Assembly (NCBI GenBank): GCA_050174775.1
Contig: JBFXJP010000001.1
Span: 1-64,000 of the forward strand
DNA from: CAYPGJ01 sp050174775
GTDB taxonomy: Bacteria > Planctomycetota > Phycisphaerae > Phycisphaerales > UBA1924
Length of the DNA: 64,000 nt
Direction of reading: 5' to 3'
Shown here in pieces: positions 35,395-47,032 of this stretch (the stretch's first letter is position 1; each line of letters begins with the position of its first letter). The notes beneath the pieces were generated by a model. That model saw nothing but the letters and a program-made list of their open reading frames with translations. It made no database searches and was not told where the DNA came from. Made by a program: the position numbers and the translations under genes.

Positions 35395-37359
35395 TCACTG
35401 GTTGCGCGACTGTCGGGCGAGCATGGTGACGCGTACGGGGATTTCCTTGCCGTCTCGGACGACGACCATGTCGACGATGTCGCCGGGCTTGTGGTTGGAG
35501 AGGCGGTTGGTCATGTCCTGGACGTCGACGAGCTCTTCACCGGCCCAGCGGATGATGCGGTCGCCCTTCTGGATGCCCGCTTTGGCGGCGGATGTCTCGG
35601 GGTAGACCTCACCGACGAGGACGCCGGTCTTGTCGTCGCCGTAGGCGCCCGGGGCGATGCCCAGGCGGACGCGCGAGCCTCGGAGGGAGCCCATCTGACG
35701 GGTGCCTGTGGAGGTGAAGGGGAGGGCTTCGGCGCGGGAGGCGAGGGTGAGGGCGACGTCGCCGACGAGGTTGGCGATGCGTGCGCCGCCGGTGTAGTTG
35801 ATGGTGTCGAAGGTGTCGGTGGGCATGTGGTACTGCTCGTGCAGACCGGTGAAGAAGAAGAGGACGGGGATGTCGGCGCTGTAGAAGGAGGCGTGGTCGG
35901 AGGGGCCCTGGCCTGACTTGGAGGTCTGGACGGTGATGCCGGCGCGGGTGACGTGGGGCTGGAGGATGGCTTCGAGATCGGCCGCGGTGCCCACCCCGCC
36001 GACTTCGAGCTTGTCGCGGAGGCGCCCGATCATGTCCATGTTGATCATGGCGTAGATCTGAGAGGTGGCGATGGGGGGTGTTTCGACGAACTTGCGCGAG
36101 CCGTTGAGGCCGGACTCTTCGGCGGAGAAGCCGATGAGCATGATGGAGCGGGCGTTGGCGTCTGTGGGGAGTTTGGCGTAGTGGTTGGAGAGGCGGTCGG
36201 CGAGGAAGAGGATGCCGGCTGTGCCGGAGGCGTTGTCGTCGGCGCCGGGGTGGATGTGGCCGTCGGCTTCGGGGCCGCCGCGCGAGCCGAAGTGCCCGTA
36301 GCCGAGGTGGTCGTAGTGTGCGCCGATGACGACGTACTGATCGGCGAGCGAGCCTTTGCCGCGGATGACGCCGGCGACGTTGGCGGTGGGGATCTGGAGG
36401 GTTTCGATGCCGGCGTTGATGGTGATGGTGGCGTTGGGGAGGTCGATGGGGGCGTGGGGGCCATCGGCGTCGGCCAGAGCGCGGAGTTGTTGGATGGAGC
36501 GGTGGTCGGTGTCGGCTGCTGCGAGGAGCTTGGAGGCCGCGTCGTCGGAGAGCATGATCGCGGGGATGGAGATGGGGCGGCCGAAGCGTGTTTCGGAGGT
36601 GGTCTGGAGTTTTCCGGCGCGCGGGTCATCGGCGCCCGGGGGTGAGATGAGGATGACGCCCGCGGCGCCGCGCTCTTCGGCGGCGCGGATCTTGGGGAGG
36701 AGTGCGGCGTTGTGTGTCCAGCCGGAGACGTCCTGCCAGCGGGACTTGCCCTCGGCGGTCATGGGCTCGAAGCGGAAGAGGACGGCGATTTTGCCTGCGA
36801 GGTCATCGTGGGGGGTGTAGGAGGAGTAGCCGTCGGGGCCGTCGGGGATGGAGTAGCCGACGAAGACGAGGGGGCCGGAGACGGTTTTGTTGCCGGTGAC
36901 GCCGAGGACGGAGAAGTCGTCATCGGGGGTGAGTGTGGAGGTGGCGGTGTCGGTCTTCCAAGAGGCTTCCTGTGCGGTGACTTTGACGTCGCCTGAGACG
37001 GTGAAGGGCTGGCGGAAGGAGGCGTTGGAGGCGGAATCGCCGAAGGCGGGCTGGAGGCCGGCGCGCTCGAAGTAGAACTGGATGTAGTCCTGGGCGAGCT
37101 CGTTGCCGCGGACGCCGGGAGCGCGGCCCTCGAAGAAATAGTTGCTGAGGGTGGCGAGGTGGGAGGCGTAGAGGCGGGTGTCGGGGTTGGTGGCGTCGAA
37201 GAGGTCGGCGCCGGGGGCGGGCTTGGAGACGCGGGTGGAGGTTGCGTCGGTGTGGAGCATCCCGCCGCGGGAGGAGGTGGAGGAGGCGGGTTGGGAGCAG
37301 GCGACGAGGAGGAGGGAGGAGGTGGCGAGGAGGGAGGCAGCGATGAGACGGGTGTGCAT
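35395..37359 (-). CDS. M28 metallopeptidase lipoprotein with PDZ domain
   Basis: 654 residues from ATG 37359 (AGGAG ahead). A lipobox LVAC (C21) marks a lipoprotein. Next comes a PA (protease-associated) region ~150-290, then the M28 di-zinc catalytic domain: GAHYDHLG, HPGADDNASG, FSAEESGL, NMDMIGR and LHEQYHMPTDTFD provide ligands and the Glu catalyst. A C-terminal PDZ domain (LGIAPGAYGDD then GIQKGDRIIRWAGEEL) probably binds substrate tails. Likely trims peptides at the envelope. A long frame continues upstream through the antisense of gcvP and is not part of this gene. Confidence 0.92.
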   Translation of the reverse strand: MHTRLIAASLLATSSLLLVACSQPASSTSSRGGMLHTDATSTRVSKPAPGADLFDATNPDTRLYASHLATLSNYFFEGRAPGVRGNELAQDYIQFYFERAGLQPAFGDSASNASFRQPFTVSGDVKVTAQEASWKTDTATSTLTPDDDFSVLGVTGNKTVSGPLVFVGYSIPDGPDGYSSYTPHDDLAGKIAVLFRFEPMTAEGKSRWQDVSGWTHNAALLPKIRAAEERGAAGVILISPPGADDPRAGKLQTTSETRFGRPISIPAIMLSDDAASKLLAAADTDHRSIQQLRALADADGPHAPIDLPNATITINAGIETLQIPTANVAGVIRGKGSLADQYVVIGAHYDHLGYGHFGSRGGPEADGHIHPGADDNASGTAGILFLADRLSNHYAKLPTDANARSIMLIGFSAEESGLNGSRKFVETPPIATSQIYAMINMDMIGRLRDKLEVGGVGTAADLEAILQPHVTRAGITVQTSKSGQGPSDHASFYSADIPVLFFFTGLHEQYHMPTDTFDTINYTGGARIANLVGDVALTLASRAEALPFTSTGTRQMGSLRGSRVRLGIAPGAYGDDKTGVLVGEVYPETSAAKAGIQKGDRIIRWAGEELVDVQDMTNRLSNHKPGDIVDMVVVRDGKEIPVRVTMLARQSRNQ

Positions 37360-37602
37360 GGGAGGCTCCTGCGTGGCGGGCTGGTCGGTCGAGGACCGAA
37401 CAGGAGCATAGTCGGTGGGGAGAAGATGGTTGCGGCGTTGCGGGGTGAGGAAGGCGGCACCTAGACTTGGGTTCTTGCTTTTTTGTCCTCGGCGCGCGGG
37501 CGCGGGTCCGTGCGGGTTGCAGGGCGTCTCCGGACGCGTGCGGCGTCGGAGGATGGTGTTCGTGCCGGCGCGTGGTTGCGAGCCGGTGTGGAGTGTTTGC
37601 AC

Positions 37603-40545
<2,943 letters not shown>

Positions 40546-40579
40546 GCGGGGCGGCGCCGGCCGTCGATATCCTGAGGGC

Positions 40580-41647
40580 ATGAACACGAACAAGGGTCGG
40601 GCGCACCGGGGCGCGGGGCTGTGTGTGGCGTGCGCGGCGGGGTTGGGCGCTGTGCTTGCCGGCTGCGCAGGCGTGCGCACGAGCGCGACGGGCCGGCAGG
40701 GAGCGGACTTTGCACGGCCTGTGGCGACGTACTCGATTGTCGCGCGTGATGGCGTGACGGGCGAGATGGGTGTGGCCGTGCAATCGCACTGGTTCAGCGT
40801 GGGGCCGGTGGTGCCCTGGGCGGAGGCGGGAGCGGGGGCGGTGGCGACGCAGAGCCTGGTGCGGATTGATTACGGGCCGAGGGGGCTCGCGCTGATGCGC
40901 GAGGGGAACGAGGCGAGCGCGGCGCTGCGAGAACTCATCGAGGCGGACCAGGGGCGGGACGTGCGTCAGGTGGCGTTTGTGGATGCGCACGGTCGCGTCG
41001 CGGTGCACACGGGGGCGAAGTGCATCGCGGAGGCCGGGCATAAGCCGGGGGTGGCGCCGGACGGCGCGGCGTACTCGGCTCAGGCCAACCTCATGCGGGA
41101 CAAGGGCGTGCCTGAGGCTATGGGGAGCGCGTTCGAGAGCGCGCCGGAAGGGACGCCGCTGCCGGAGCGTCTGGTGATGGCGTTGCATGCGGCCGAGAAG
41201 GCGGGTGGGGATGTCCGGGGCAAGCAATCGGCCGCGATTCTTGTCGTGAAGGGCGTGTCGACCGGCAGAGCGTGGGCGGATCGGGTGGTGGAGCTGCGCG
41301 TTGAGGATCACGCGGCGCCTGTGGACGAACTCGATCGGCTCCTGCGGCTGCATCGAGCGTACGAGCGGATGAACGCGGGGGATGAGGCGATCGAGAAGGG
41401 AGACGTCGCGGGCGCGTTGCGGGAGTACGGTGCTGCGAGAGAGATGGCGGGAGGGAACGCGGAGATGGCGTTCTGGACGGCGGTCTCGCTTCTAAACGCG
41501 GGGAAGACCGGTGAGGCTGAGCCGATTCTGCGGGAGGCGTACCGGGATGAGAAGGGCGATTGGCGCACGACGCTTCGCAGACTCCCGAGATCAGGTCTGC
41601 TCAACGTGAGCGACTCGGAGGTCGAGCGTCTGGCGGCTCTGCGATGA
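40580..41647 (+). CDS. DUF1028-family lipoprotein with TPR tail
   Basis: 355 residues; GAGGG before ATG. A lipobox LAGC (C29) suggests a lipoprotein. Residues 45-245 match the DUF1028 pattern: ATYSIVARDGVTGEMGVAVQSHWFSVGPVVPWAE, then a VATQSLV and YGPRGLALM block, typical of an Ntn-hydrolase-like fold. The rest is a TPR-like segment (GDVAGALREYGAAREMAGGN). Function of DUF1028 is not established. The stop is 4 bp from convergent priA. Confidence 0.8.
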   Translation: MNTNKGRAHRGAGLCVACAAGLGAVLAGCAGVRTSATGRQGADFARPVATYSIVARDGVTGEMGVAVQSHWFSVGPVVPWAEAGAGAVATQSLVRIDYGPRGLALMREGNEASAALRELIEADQGRDVRQVAFVDAHGRVAVHTGAKCIAEAGHKPGVAPDGAAYSAQANLMRDKGVPEAMGSAFESAPEGTPLPERLVMALHAAEKAGGDVRGKQSAAILVVKGVSTGRAWADRVVELRVEDHAAPVDELDRLLRLHRAYERMNAGDEAIEKGDVAGALREYGAAREMAGGNAEMAFWTAVSLLNAGKTGEAEPILREAYRDEKGDWRTTLRRLPRSGLLNVSDSEVERLAALR

Positions 41648-41651
41648 GTCT

Positions 41652-43973
41652 CTAGAGCAGCGCGATGGGATCGACGTCCACGGCCGTGGTCGCGTCGCTT
41701 TTGAGGAGCGCGAGGTTGCGCGCGTGGGTCATGCGGGCCTGAATGGCGCTCGCGGTGTGCGCGGTGAGCTCGATCGCGAGCCTGTACTGCCCCGCGATGC
41801 GGGAGATGGGGCAGGGCATGGGGCCGCGGAGCGAGCAGGGCCCCGCGTCGGGCGCGCTCTCCAGCACGTCGCGGATGCGCGCCGCGACCTCCTCGGCCTT
41901 AGCGAACGTCTTGTGGCGCACCACGATGCGCGCCATACGCGTGCATGGCGGGAGTCCGGCGCGTTTTCGGTGCGCAAGTTCTTCATCGGCAAAGGCGCGG
42001 TAGTCGTGAGCGGCCGCGTGTTGGATGGGCGCGGCCGAGGGGGTGAAGGTTTGGACGATGACGAGGCCCGGGTCCTTCGCGCCGGGGCGGCCCGCACGGC
42101 CTGCAACCTGCGTGACGAGCTGGAAGGTGCGCTCCGCGGCGCGGAAGTCGGGGAGGTTGATCGCGGTGTCGGCGTTGACGACGCCGACGAGCCTGAGATT
42201 GGGGAAGTCGTGTCCTTTGGCGATCATCTGCGTGCCGAGGAGCACGCGAGCTTCGCCGCGACGGAAGCGGTCGAGCAGGTCCCTCCAGTCCTTGAACGAG
42301 CGCGTCGTGTCGGAATCGGCGCGGACGAGCGTCTCGCCCGGGATGAGTTCGGGGAACCGGCGCGAGAGCTCGGCTTCGACGCGCTGCGTGCCCATGCCGA
42401 AGACGGAGACACGCCGGTTGCAGACGGGGCAGTGGTGGGGGAGGAGTCGCTCGGCCAGGCAGTGATGGCAGCGGACGACGCCGCCCGCGGGGAGGAGACG
42501 GTCGCGGTGATAGACCATCGTGGCGTCGCAGTCGTCGCACGAGAGCACCCAGCCGCATCGGTGGTCCGGGCAGCAGATGTAATTGCCGAAGCCGCGCCGA
42601 TTGAGCAGGAGTGCCGCTTGTCCTCCGGAGGCGAGGGTCTTCTCGATGGCGTGCTCGAGACGCGGGCCGAGGAGGTGGACTTCGCGATCGGTCCACGGTC
42701 TGGCGCGGCGCTCATCGGCGAGGTCGACGATCTCGACGCGCGGGAGGACGGCTCCTCCGACGCGAGCGGGCAGTTCGAGGAGCGTGTGCCGGCCCTCCAC
42801 GGCGTTGCGCCAGGATTCGAGGGAGGGTGTGGCTGAGCCGAGGAGGATGGGGCAGTTCTCGATCTGCGCCCGTTTGATCGCGACGTCCCGTCCGTTGTAG
42901 CGCGGCGTCTGGTCCTGCTTGTAGCCGTCGTCGTGCTCCTCGTCGACGATGATGAGCCCGACGCGCGGGCCCTCGGGGAAGGGCGCGAACACGGCGGACC
43001 GCGCCCCGAGCACGACGTTGGCGCGCCCTGAAGCAACGAGCGACCATTGCTCGTTGCGTTGCGCGGCGGTGAGCCCTGAGTGGAGGATCGCGACGCGCGC
43101 GTCGGGGCGCGATGCAAGGCGCGCAAGAAACCGGCCCATCGTCTGGGGCGTGAGGGAGATCTCGGGGACGAGCACGATGACCCGCTCGTCCCGGTCGAGC
43201 ACGGCCTCGAGCGCCTGCAGGTAGACCTCGGTCTTGCCCGATCCGGTGACGCCCCGGAGCACGAACGAGCGGAAGGCGCCGAGCGAATCGGTGATGGCGC
43301 GTGCGGCTCGGGATTGCTCCGGTGTGAGTTCGACGCGCCGGTCTTCGGTGGGCGCGACGTCCTGCCAGAGGGCACGGACGCGCCTGGTGCGGACTTCGCG
43401 CAGCACGCCGGCTCGGATGAGACGGTTGACCGGCGCGAGGGTGCGCTCGTCGAGCAGGTCGGAGAGCGAGCGAGCATCGATCGGCCACGCCGGAGCGGGG
43501 TCGAGCGCCTGGATGGAGTCCCATGCGCGGCGAGCGGTAGGCGGGAGTGTGTCGTCCGGCTGTGCGCCGGTGGGCTCGAGTTCGACGCGCTCGGTCTCGC
43601 CGACGGCCTGCTTCACGGCTGCGGGGACGAGCGATGCGAACACCATGCCGAGCGGGCAGCAGTAGTAGCGGGCCATCCAGACGCCGAGGGCTACGAGGGA
43701 GGGCGGGATGCCGACGCCGGTGCGTCGCAGGAGCGGCTTGATCCGGTCGATGGGGGCGCCCGCGGGGTTGTCGGAGATCTCGATGACGCAGGCGCCGACG
43801 GGCTTGTTCGTCACGCCGAGCGGGACTTCGACGCGTTCGCCGGTGCGGATATCCGCGAGCGCCGCGGGCAGGCCGTAGGTCAGGCCGTCCGGGTGATCAT
43901 GGCTGCGCTCGATGGCGACGCGCGCAAAGCGCGTGTAGGGGGGGGCGTCGTCGGTGAAGAGCGAGGCGCGCAC
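41652..43973 (-). CDS. priA: Primosomal protein N', replication restart helicase
   Basis: 773 residues from GTG 43973. PriA reloads the replicative helicase at stalled forks. The N-terminal DNA-binding region is present, then Walker A GVTGSGKTEVY, Walker B/DEAH-like VDEEHDDGYK, SATPSLESW and motif VI QVAGRAGRPG. The zinc-binding insertion is CPDHRCGWVLSCDDCDATM and CHHCLAERLLPHHCPVC. Length is typical. Start is weakly supported because no strong Shine-Dalgarno precedes it. Confidence 0.95.
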   Translation of the reverse strand: MRASLFTDDAPPYTRFARVAIERSHDHPDGLTYGLPAALADIRTGERVEVPLGVTNKPVGACVIEISDNPAGAPIDRIKPLLRRTGVGIPPSLVALGVWMARYYCCPLGMVFASLVPAAVKQAVGETERVELEPTGAQPDDTLPPTARRAWDSIQALDPAPAWPIDARSLSDLLDERTLAPVNRLIRAGVLREVRTRRVRALWQDVAPTEDRRVELTPEQSRAARAITDSLGAFRSFVLRGVTGSGKTEVYLQALEAVLDRDERVIVLVPEISLTPQTMGRFLARLASRPDARVAILHSGLTAAQRNEQWSLVASGRANVVLGARSAVFAPFPEGPRVGLIIVDEEHDDGYKQDQTPRYNGRDVAIKRAQIENCPILLGSATPSLESWRNAVEGRHTLLELPARVGGAVLPRVEIVDLADERRARPWTDREVHLLGPRLEHAIEKTLASGGQAALLLNRRGFGNYICCPDHRCGWVLSCDDCDATMVYHRDRLLPAGGVVRCHHCLAERLLPHHCPVCNRRVSVFGMGTQRVEAELSRRFPELIPGETLVRADSDTTRSFKDWRDLLDRFRRGEARVLLGTQMIAKGHDFPNLRLVGVVNADTAINLPDFRAAERTFQLVTQVAGRAGRPGAKDPGLVIVQTFTPSAAPIQHAAAHDYRAFADEELAHRKRAGLPPCTRMARIVVRHKTFAKAEEVAARIRDVLESAPDAGPCSLRGPMPCPISRIAGQYRLAIELTAHTASAIQARMTHARNLALLKSDATTAVDVDPIALL

Positions 43974-44006
43974 GCCGCAGGGTAGCCGCGGCGGCGTGCG
44001 GAAGAC

Positions 44007-45380
44007 TCAGGAGCCGATCGGCTGGGGCGCCGGGCCGGGGAGCGCGGGCTCGGTCGCGGGTGCGGGGGCTTCGATGCCGAGCGTCTCGAGAATGAGCGGC
44101 TTCGACGCGTCGTCAGGGAGGGAGAGGGCGATATCCGCGGCGCTCTGGCCCGCGGCGTTCTTCGGGGAGAGATCGGCGCCTGCGCGGAGGAGACGACGCA
44201 GGGAGTAGGAGTCGCGATCGGCGATGGCGAACATGACGGGCGTCCAGCCGGCGCGGTCCGACTGCACGGAGGCAGCGACGTTGACGTTTGCGCCGGCGTT
44301 CACGAGCGGCTCGATGATGCCGATGCCCTGGGCGAGAAGGATGGGGCTCCATCCGTCCTTGTTCGCGGCGTTGACGTCGGCGCCGTGCGCGATGAGCAAG
44401 CGGACGGTGGAGGGGTCTCCGGAGAGCGTGGCGAGGGCGAGGGGAGTGACGCCATCGCGGTTGGCTGCGTTGGGGTCTGCGCCGGCATCGAGGAGGAGCT
44501 TGGCGTTCATGGGCTTGCCGGTGGTGGCCGCGGCCATGAGTGCGCTGTCGCCGCGGGCGGTGCGTGCCTTGACGTCCGCGCCGCGGTCGAGGAGCGCCTT
44601 GACGCGCTTCGGATCGCCCTTGAGGGCGCAGATCATGAGCGGAGTGGAGCCGTCGGAGGAACGGGCTTCAATCTCGGCGCCGAGCTCGATGAGCGCCGAG
44701 ACGGTCTCGGCGTTGCCTTCGGAGCCCTCGGCGGCCCACATGAGCGCGGTGTAGCCCTGATCGGACTTCACCTCCACGGGGGCGCCTTCCTTGATCAGCG
44801 CGCGTGCGGTGACGACGTTCCCGACGCGCGCTGCGACCATGAGCGGGGTGTGGCCGTCGCGCGCGGTGCGGGCATCGAGGCGGGCGCCGGCCTTGACGAG
44901 CTGCGTGATGGCCTCGGCCTCTTTGCAGAACGACGCGGCCCAGATGAGTGCGGTCGTGCCGTCACCCCGGATGATGTTCGGGTCTGCGCCGGCGTCGAGG
45001 AGGAGGCGGATCTTCTCGCTGGCCTGTTCGCCAGCGGTGGCGAGCATGAGGGGGGTGGCGCCGTCGGCCGCGGTGAGATTTGGGCGGGCGCCGGCTTCGA
45101 GCAGCACCTTGATGGCTTCGGCAGTGCCGAGGCGTGCGGCCCATATCAGGGGGGTGGCGTTGGCCTGCCACTCATAGCCCCCGGGGTTGGGCGCGTTGGG
45201 GGAGACGCCGTTGGCCAGTTCGCGCCGCAGCGCCTCGATGTCGCCTTTGCGGGCGGCGTGATGGATCTCGAGGAGTTGAGGCGGGCCGCCGATCGGCTCG
45301 GCCTGCGCGGACGCGTGCGAAGCGGTGACACAAGCGAGGAGCGTTGCGGCGGTGAGAGCGAGCGTTCGGCGGTTGGACAT
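44007..45380 (-). CDS. Exported ankyrin-repeat protein
   Basis: 457 residues from ATG 45380, GGAG ~10 nt upstream; the frame upstream is non-coding antisense to carA. Signal peptide MSNRRTLALTAATLLACVTA. About ten ankyrin repeats follow, each with the DGTTPLM-type turn and G-A-D/N-V/P-N motif (AGARPNL, AGADPNI, GADVKA, GADPNAA, GADVNAA). It is a protein-binding repeat scaffold in the periplasm or at the surface. C-terminus is Pro/Ala-rich. Partner unknown. Confidence 0.88.
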   Translation of the reverse strand: MSNRRTLALTAATLLACVTASHASAQAEPIGGPPQLLEIHHAARKGDIEALRRELANGVSPNAPNPGGYEWQANATPLIWAARLGTAEAIKVLLEAGARPNLTAADGATPLMLATAGEQASEKIRLLLDAGADPNIIRGDGTTALIWAASFCKEAEAITQLVKAGARLDARTARDGHTPLMVAARVGNVVTARALIKEGAPVEVKSDQGYTALMWAAEGSEGNAETVSALIELGAEIEARSSDGSTPLMICALKGDPKRVKALLDRGADVKARTARGDSALMAAATTGKPMNAKLLLDAGADPNAANRDGVTPLALATLSGDPSTVRLLIAHGADVNAANKDGWSPILLAQGIGIIEPLVNAGANVNVAASVQSDRAGWTPVMFAIADRDSYSLRRLLRAGADLSPKNAAGQSAADIALSLPDDASKPLILETLGIEAPAPATEPALPGPAPQPIGS

Positions 45381-45522
45381 CAGTGTTGGTCTCCGACGGG
45401 AGAAGAGGACGCGTCGGCGGGTCGGCGGTTCGCGCCGGCGGGGCCGAGGAATTGTGTCTTTGTATCGGCCGGCGGGCAGGATACGCTCACCCGGCGAAGT
45501 TCGGGGCGATACACTTGCGCCG

Positions 45523-46767
45523 ATGCGCGAGCCCCACACGACCCGCGTTGCCCGTCTGGCCTTACCGGACGGGTCTGTTTTTGTCGGCAGGGCGTTCGGT
45601 GACAGCGAGCGGGTGAGGACGATCTCGGCGGAGATCGTGTTCAACACGGCGCTGACCGGCTATCAGGAATCGCTGACCGACCCGTCCTACTGCGGGCAGG
45701 CGCTGGTGATGACCACCCCGCTCATCGGGAACTACGGGATCAACACCGAGGACCTGGAGAGCGCCAAGGCGCAGGTCAGCGGCTTCATCGTGCGGGAACT
45801 CGCCAATCGACATTCGAACTATCGCGCGAGTGAGGATCTTTCAGCGTGGCTTGCGCGCGAGGGTGTGCTGGGGATCACGGGCATCGACACGCGGGCCCTC
45901 ACGAGGCGCCTCCGGGTGGCGGGCGTGACGCCGGGGATCCTCTCCAACGATGAGTCGATCGACGACGCGGAGTTGGTGCGGCTGGCACGTTCCGCGCCGC
46001 GGATGGACGGGCAGAACCTCGTGCCGCAGGTGGGGTGCACGTCGAAGCAGGGGTGGGCGGAGACGCTCGGGGAGTGGGGTCCCGGCGTGCCTCGGGGCGG
46101 GAAGCGGCTCCGTGTGGCTGCGCTCGATTGCGGGGCGAAGCGGAACATCCTGCGGAATCTGGCCCACCGCGGGTGTGAGGTGGTGGTGTGGCCGCACGAG
46201 ACTCCCGCGCGCGACCTGCTCGGCGCCCATCAGCGTGGGGAGATCGACGGGCTGTTCGTCTCAAATGGTCCTGGGGACCCGGCTGCTGTGAAGAGCGTGG
46301 TAGAGATGCTCTCGAAGGTGGTGGTGGATGCCGAGAAGCCGGTCCCGACGTTTGGAATCTGCTTGGGGCATCAGCTGCTGTCCTTGGCGCTTGGCGCAAA
46401 GACATACAAGTTGAAGTTCGGGCACAGGGGGACGAACCAGCCGGTCAGGAACCTCCTGACCGGTCGCGTCGAGATCACGAGCCAGAATCACGGGTTTGCG
46501 GTGGAGCTCGAGTCGCTGGAGAAAGTGGGGGGGCAGGCGACCCACGTGAACCTCAATGACGGATCGCTGGCTGGGTTCCGGCTCCCACAGCGTCCGGTGT
46601 TCGCGGTGCAGCACCATCCGGAGGCAAGCCCCGGCCCGCACGACGCGTCGTACCTGTTCGACGCGTTCGTTCGGATGATGGAAGCGGGTGGCCCGGTCGA
46701 TGAGGCGGCCATGGGTTGGGGAGAGCCTGTGGTGCGCAGCGTGAGCGGCGAAACGGCGCGGCTCTGA
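45523..46767 (+). CDS. carA: Carbamoyl phosphate synthase small subunit
   Basis: 414 residues from ATG 45523. CarA hydrolyses glutamine and channels ammonia to CarB for arginine and pyrimidine synthesis. The N-terminal domain carries VFNTALTGYQESLTDPSY and PLIGNYG; the class I amidotransferase has nucleophile C280 in FGICLGHQLL and the H/E pair in VQHHPEASPGP. No carB follows; a large TPR-secretin gene comes next 265 bp later. Confidence 0.96.
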   Translation: MREPHTTRVARLALPDGSVFVGRAFGDSERVRTISAEIVFNTALTGYQESLTDPSYCGQALVMTTPLIGNYGINTEDLESAKAQVSGFIVRELANRHSNYRASEDLSAWLAREGVLGITGIDTRALTRRLRVAGVTPGILSNDESIDDAELVRLARSAPRMDGQNLVPQVGCTSKQGWAETLGEWGPGVPRGGKRLRVAALDCGAKRNILRNLAHRGCEVVVWPHETPARDLLGAHQRGEIDGLFVSNGPGDPAAVKSVVEMLSKVVVDAEKPVPTFGICLGHQLLSLALGAKTYKLKFGHRGTNQPVRNLLTGRVEITSQNHGFAVELESLEKVGGQATHVNLNDGSLAGFRLPQRPVFAVQHHPEASPGPHDASYLFDAFVRMMEAGGPVDEAAMGWGEPVVRSVSGETARL

Positions 46768-46782
46768 GCGTGTGGACGGGGG

Positions 46783-46809
46783 GCAAACCCTGAGGATGTC
46801 GCGGTTTGC
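46783..46809 (+). terminator. Hairpin after carA
   Basis: Perfect 7-bp arms GCAAACC (46783-46789) and GGTTTGC (46803-46809) with a 13-nt loop start 16 nt after the carA stop. No U-tract follows. It fits a 3' end signal between carA and the secretin gene. Confidence 0.4.
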
Positions 46810-47032
46810 GTGGGCGCAGGGGCACGGGTAGTCTCCGCGCCTGCGCGTGCGGCGTTTGCCCGTTCGGCTCGTGGTTCGGTGGTCCGGAGGAACCGACGTC
46901 ACGGGCGATGCGGAAGGAAGGTCGCTCGTGTTGCGTGCGGAGTGTTGGCGGCGCGAGCCGTTCCGGCAGTTGAGTAGTGGTCGACTGAGAAGTTCAAGCG
47001 GACCGAAGGCGGTTCGATGCGGAGCAGCCCAG

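Noticed and set aside
37360..37602. Possible glycine riboswitch before gcvP
   Set aside because: No tandem aptamer pattern is visible in the 243-bp leader; only a 5-bp hairpin (37524-37537).
46768..47032. N-terminal extension of the secretin up to 46847
   Set aside because: Extension lacks a signal peptide; the ATG at 47033 has a ribosome site and begins the signal sequence.
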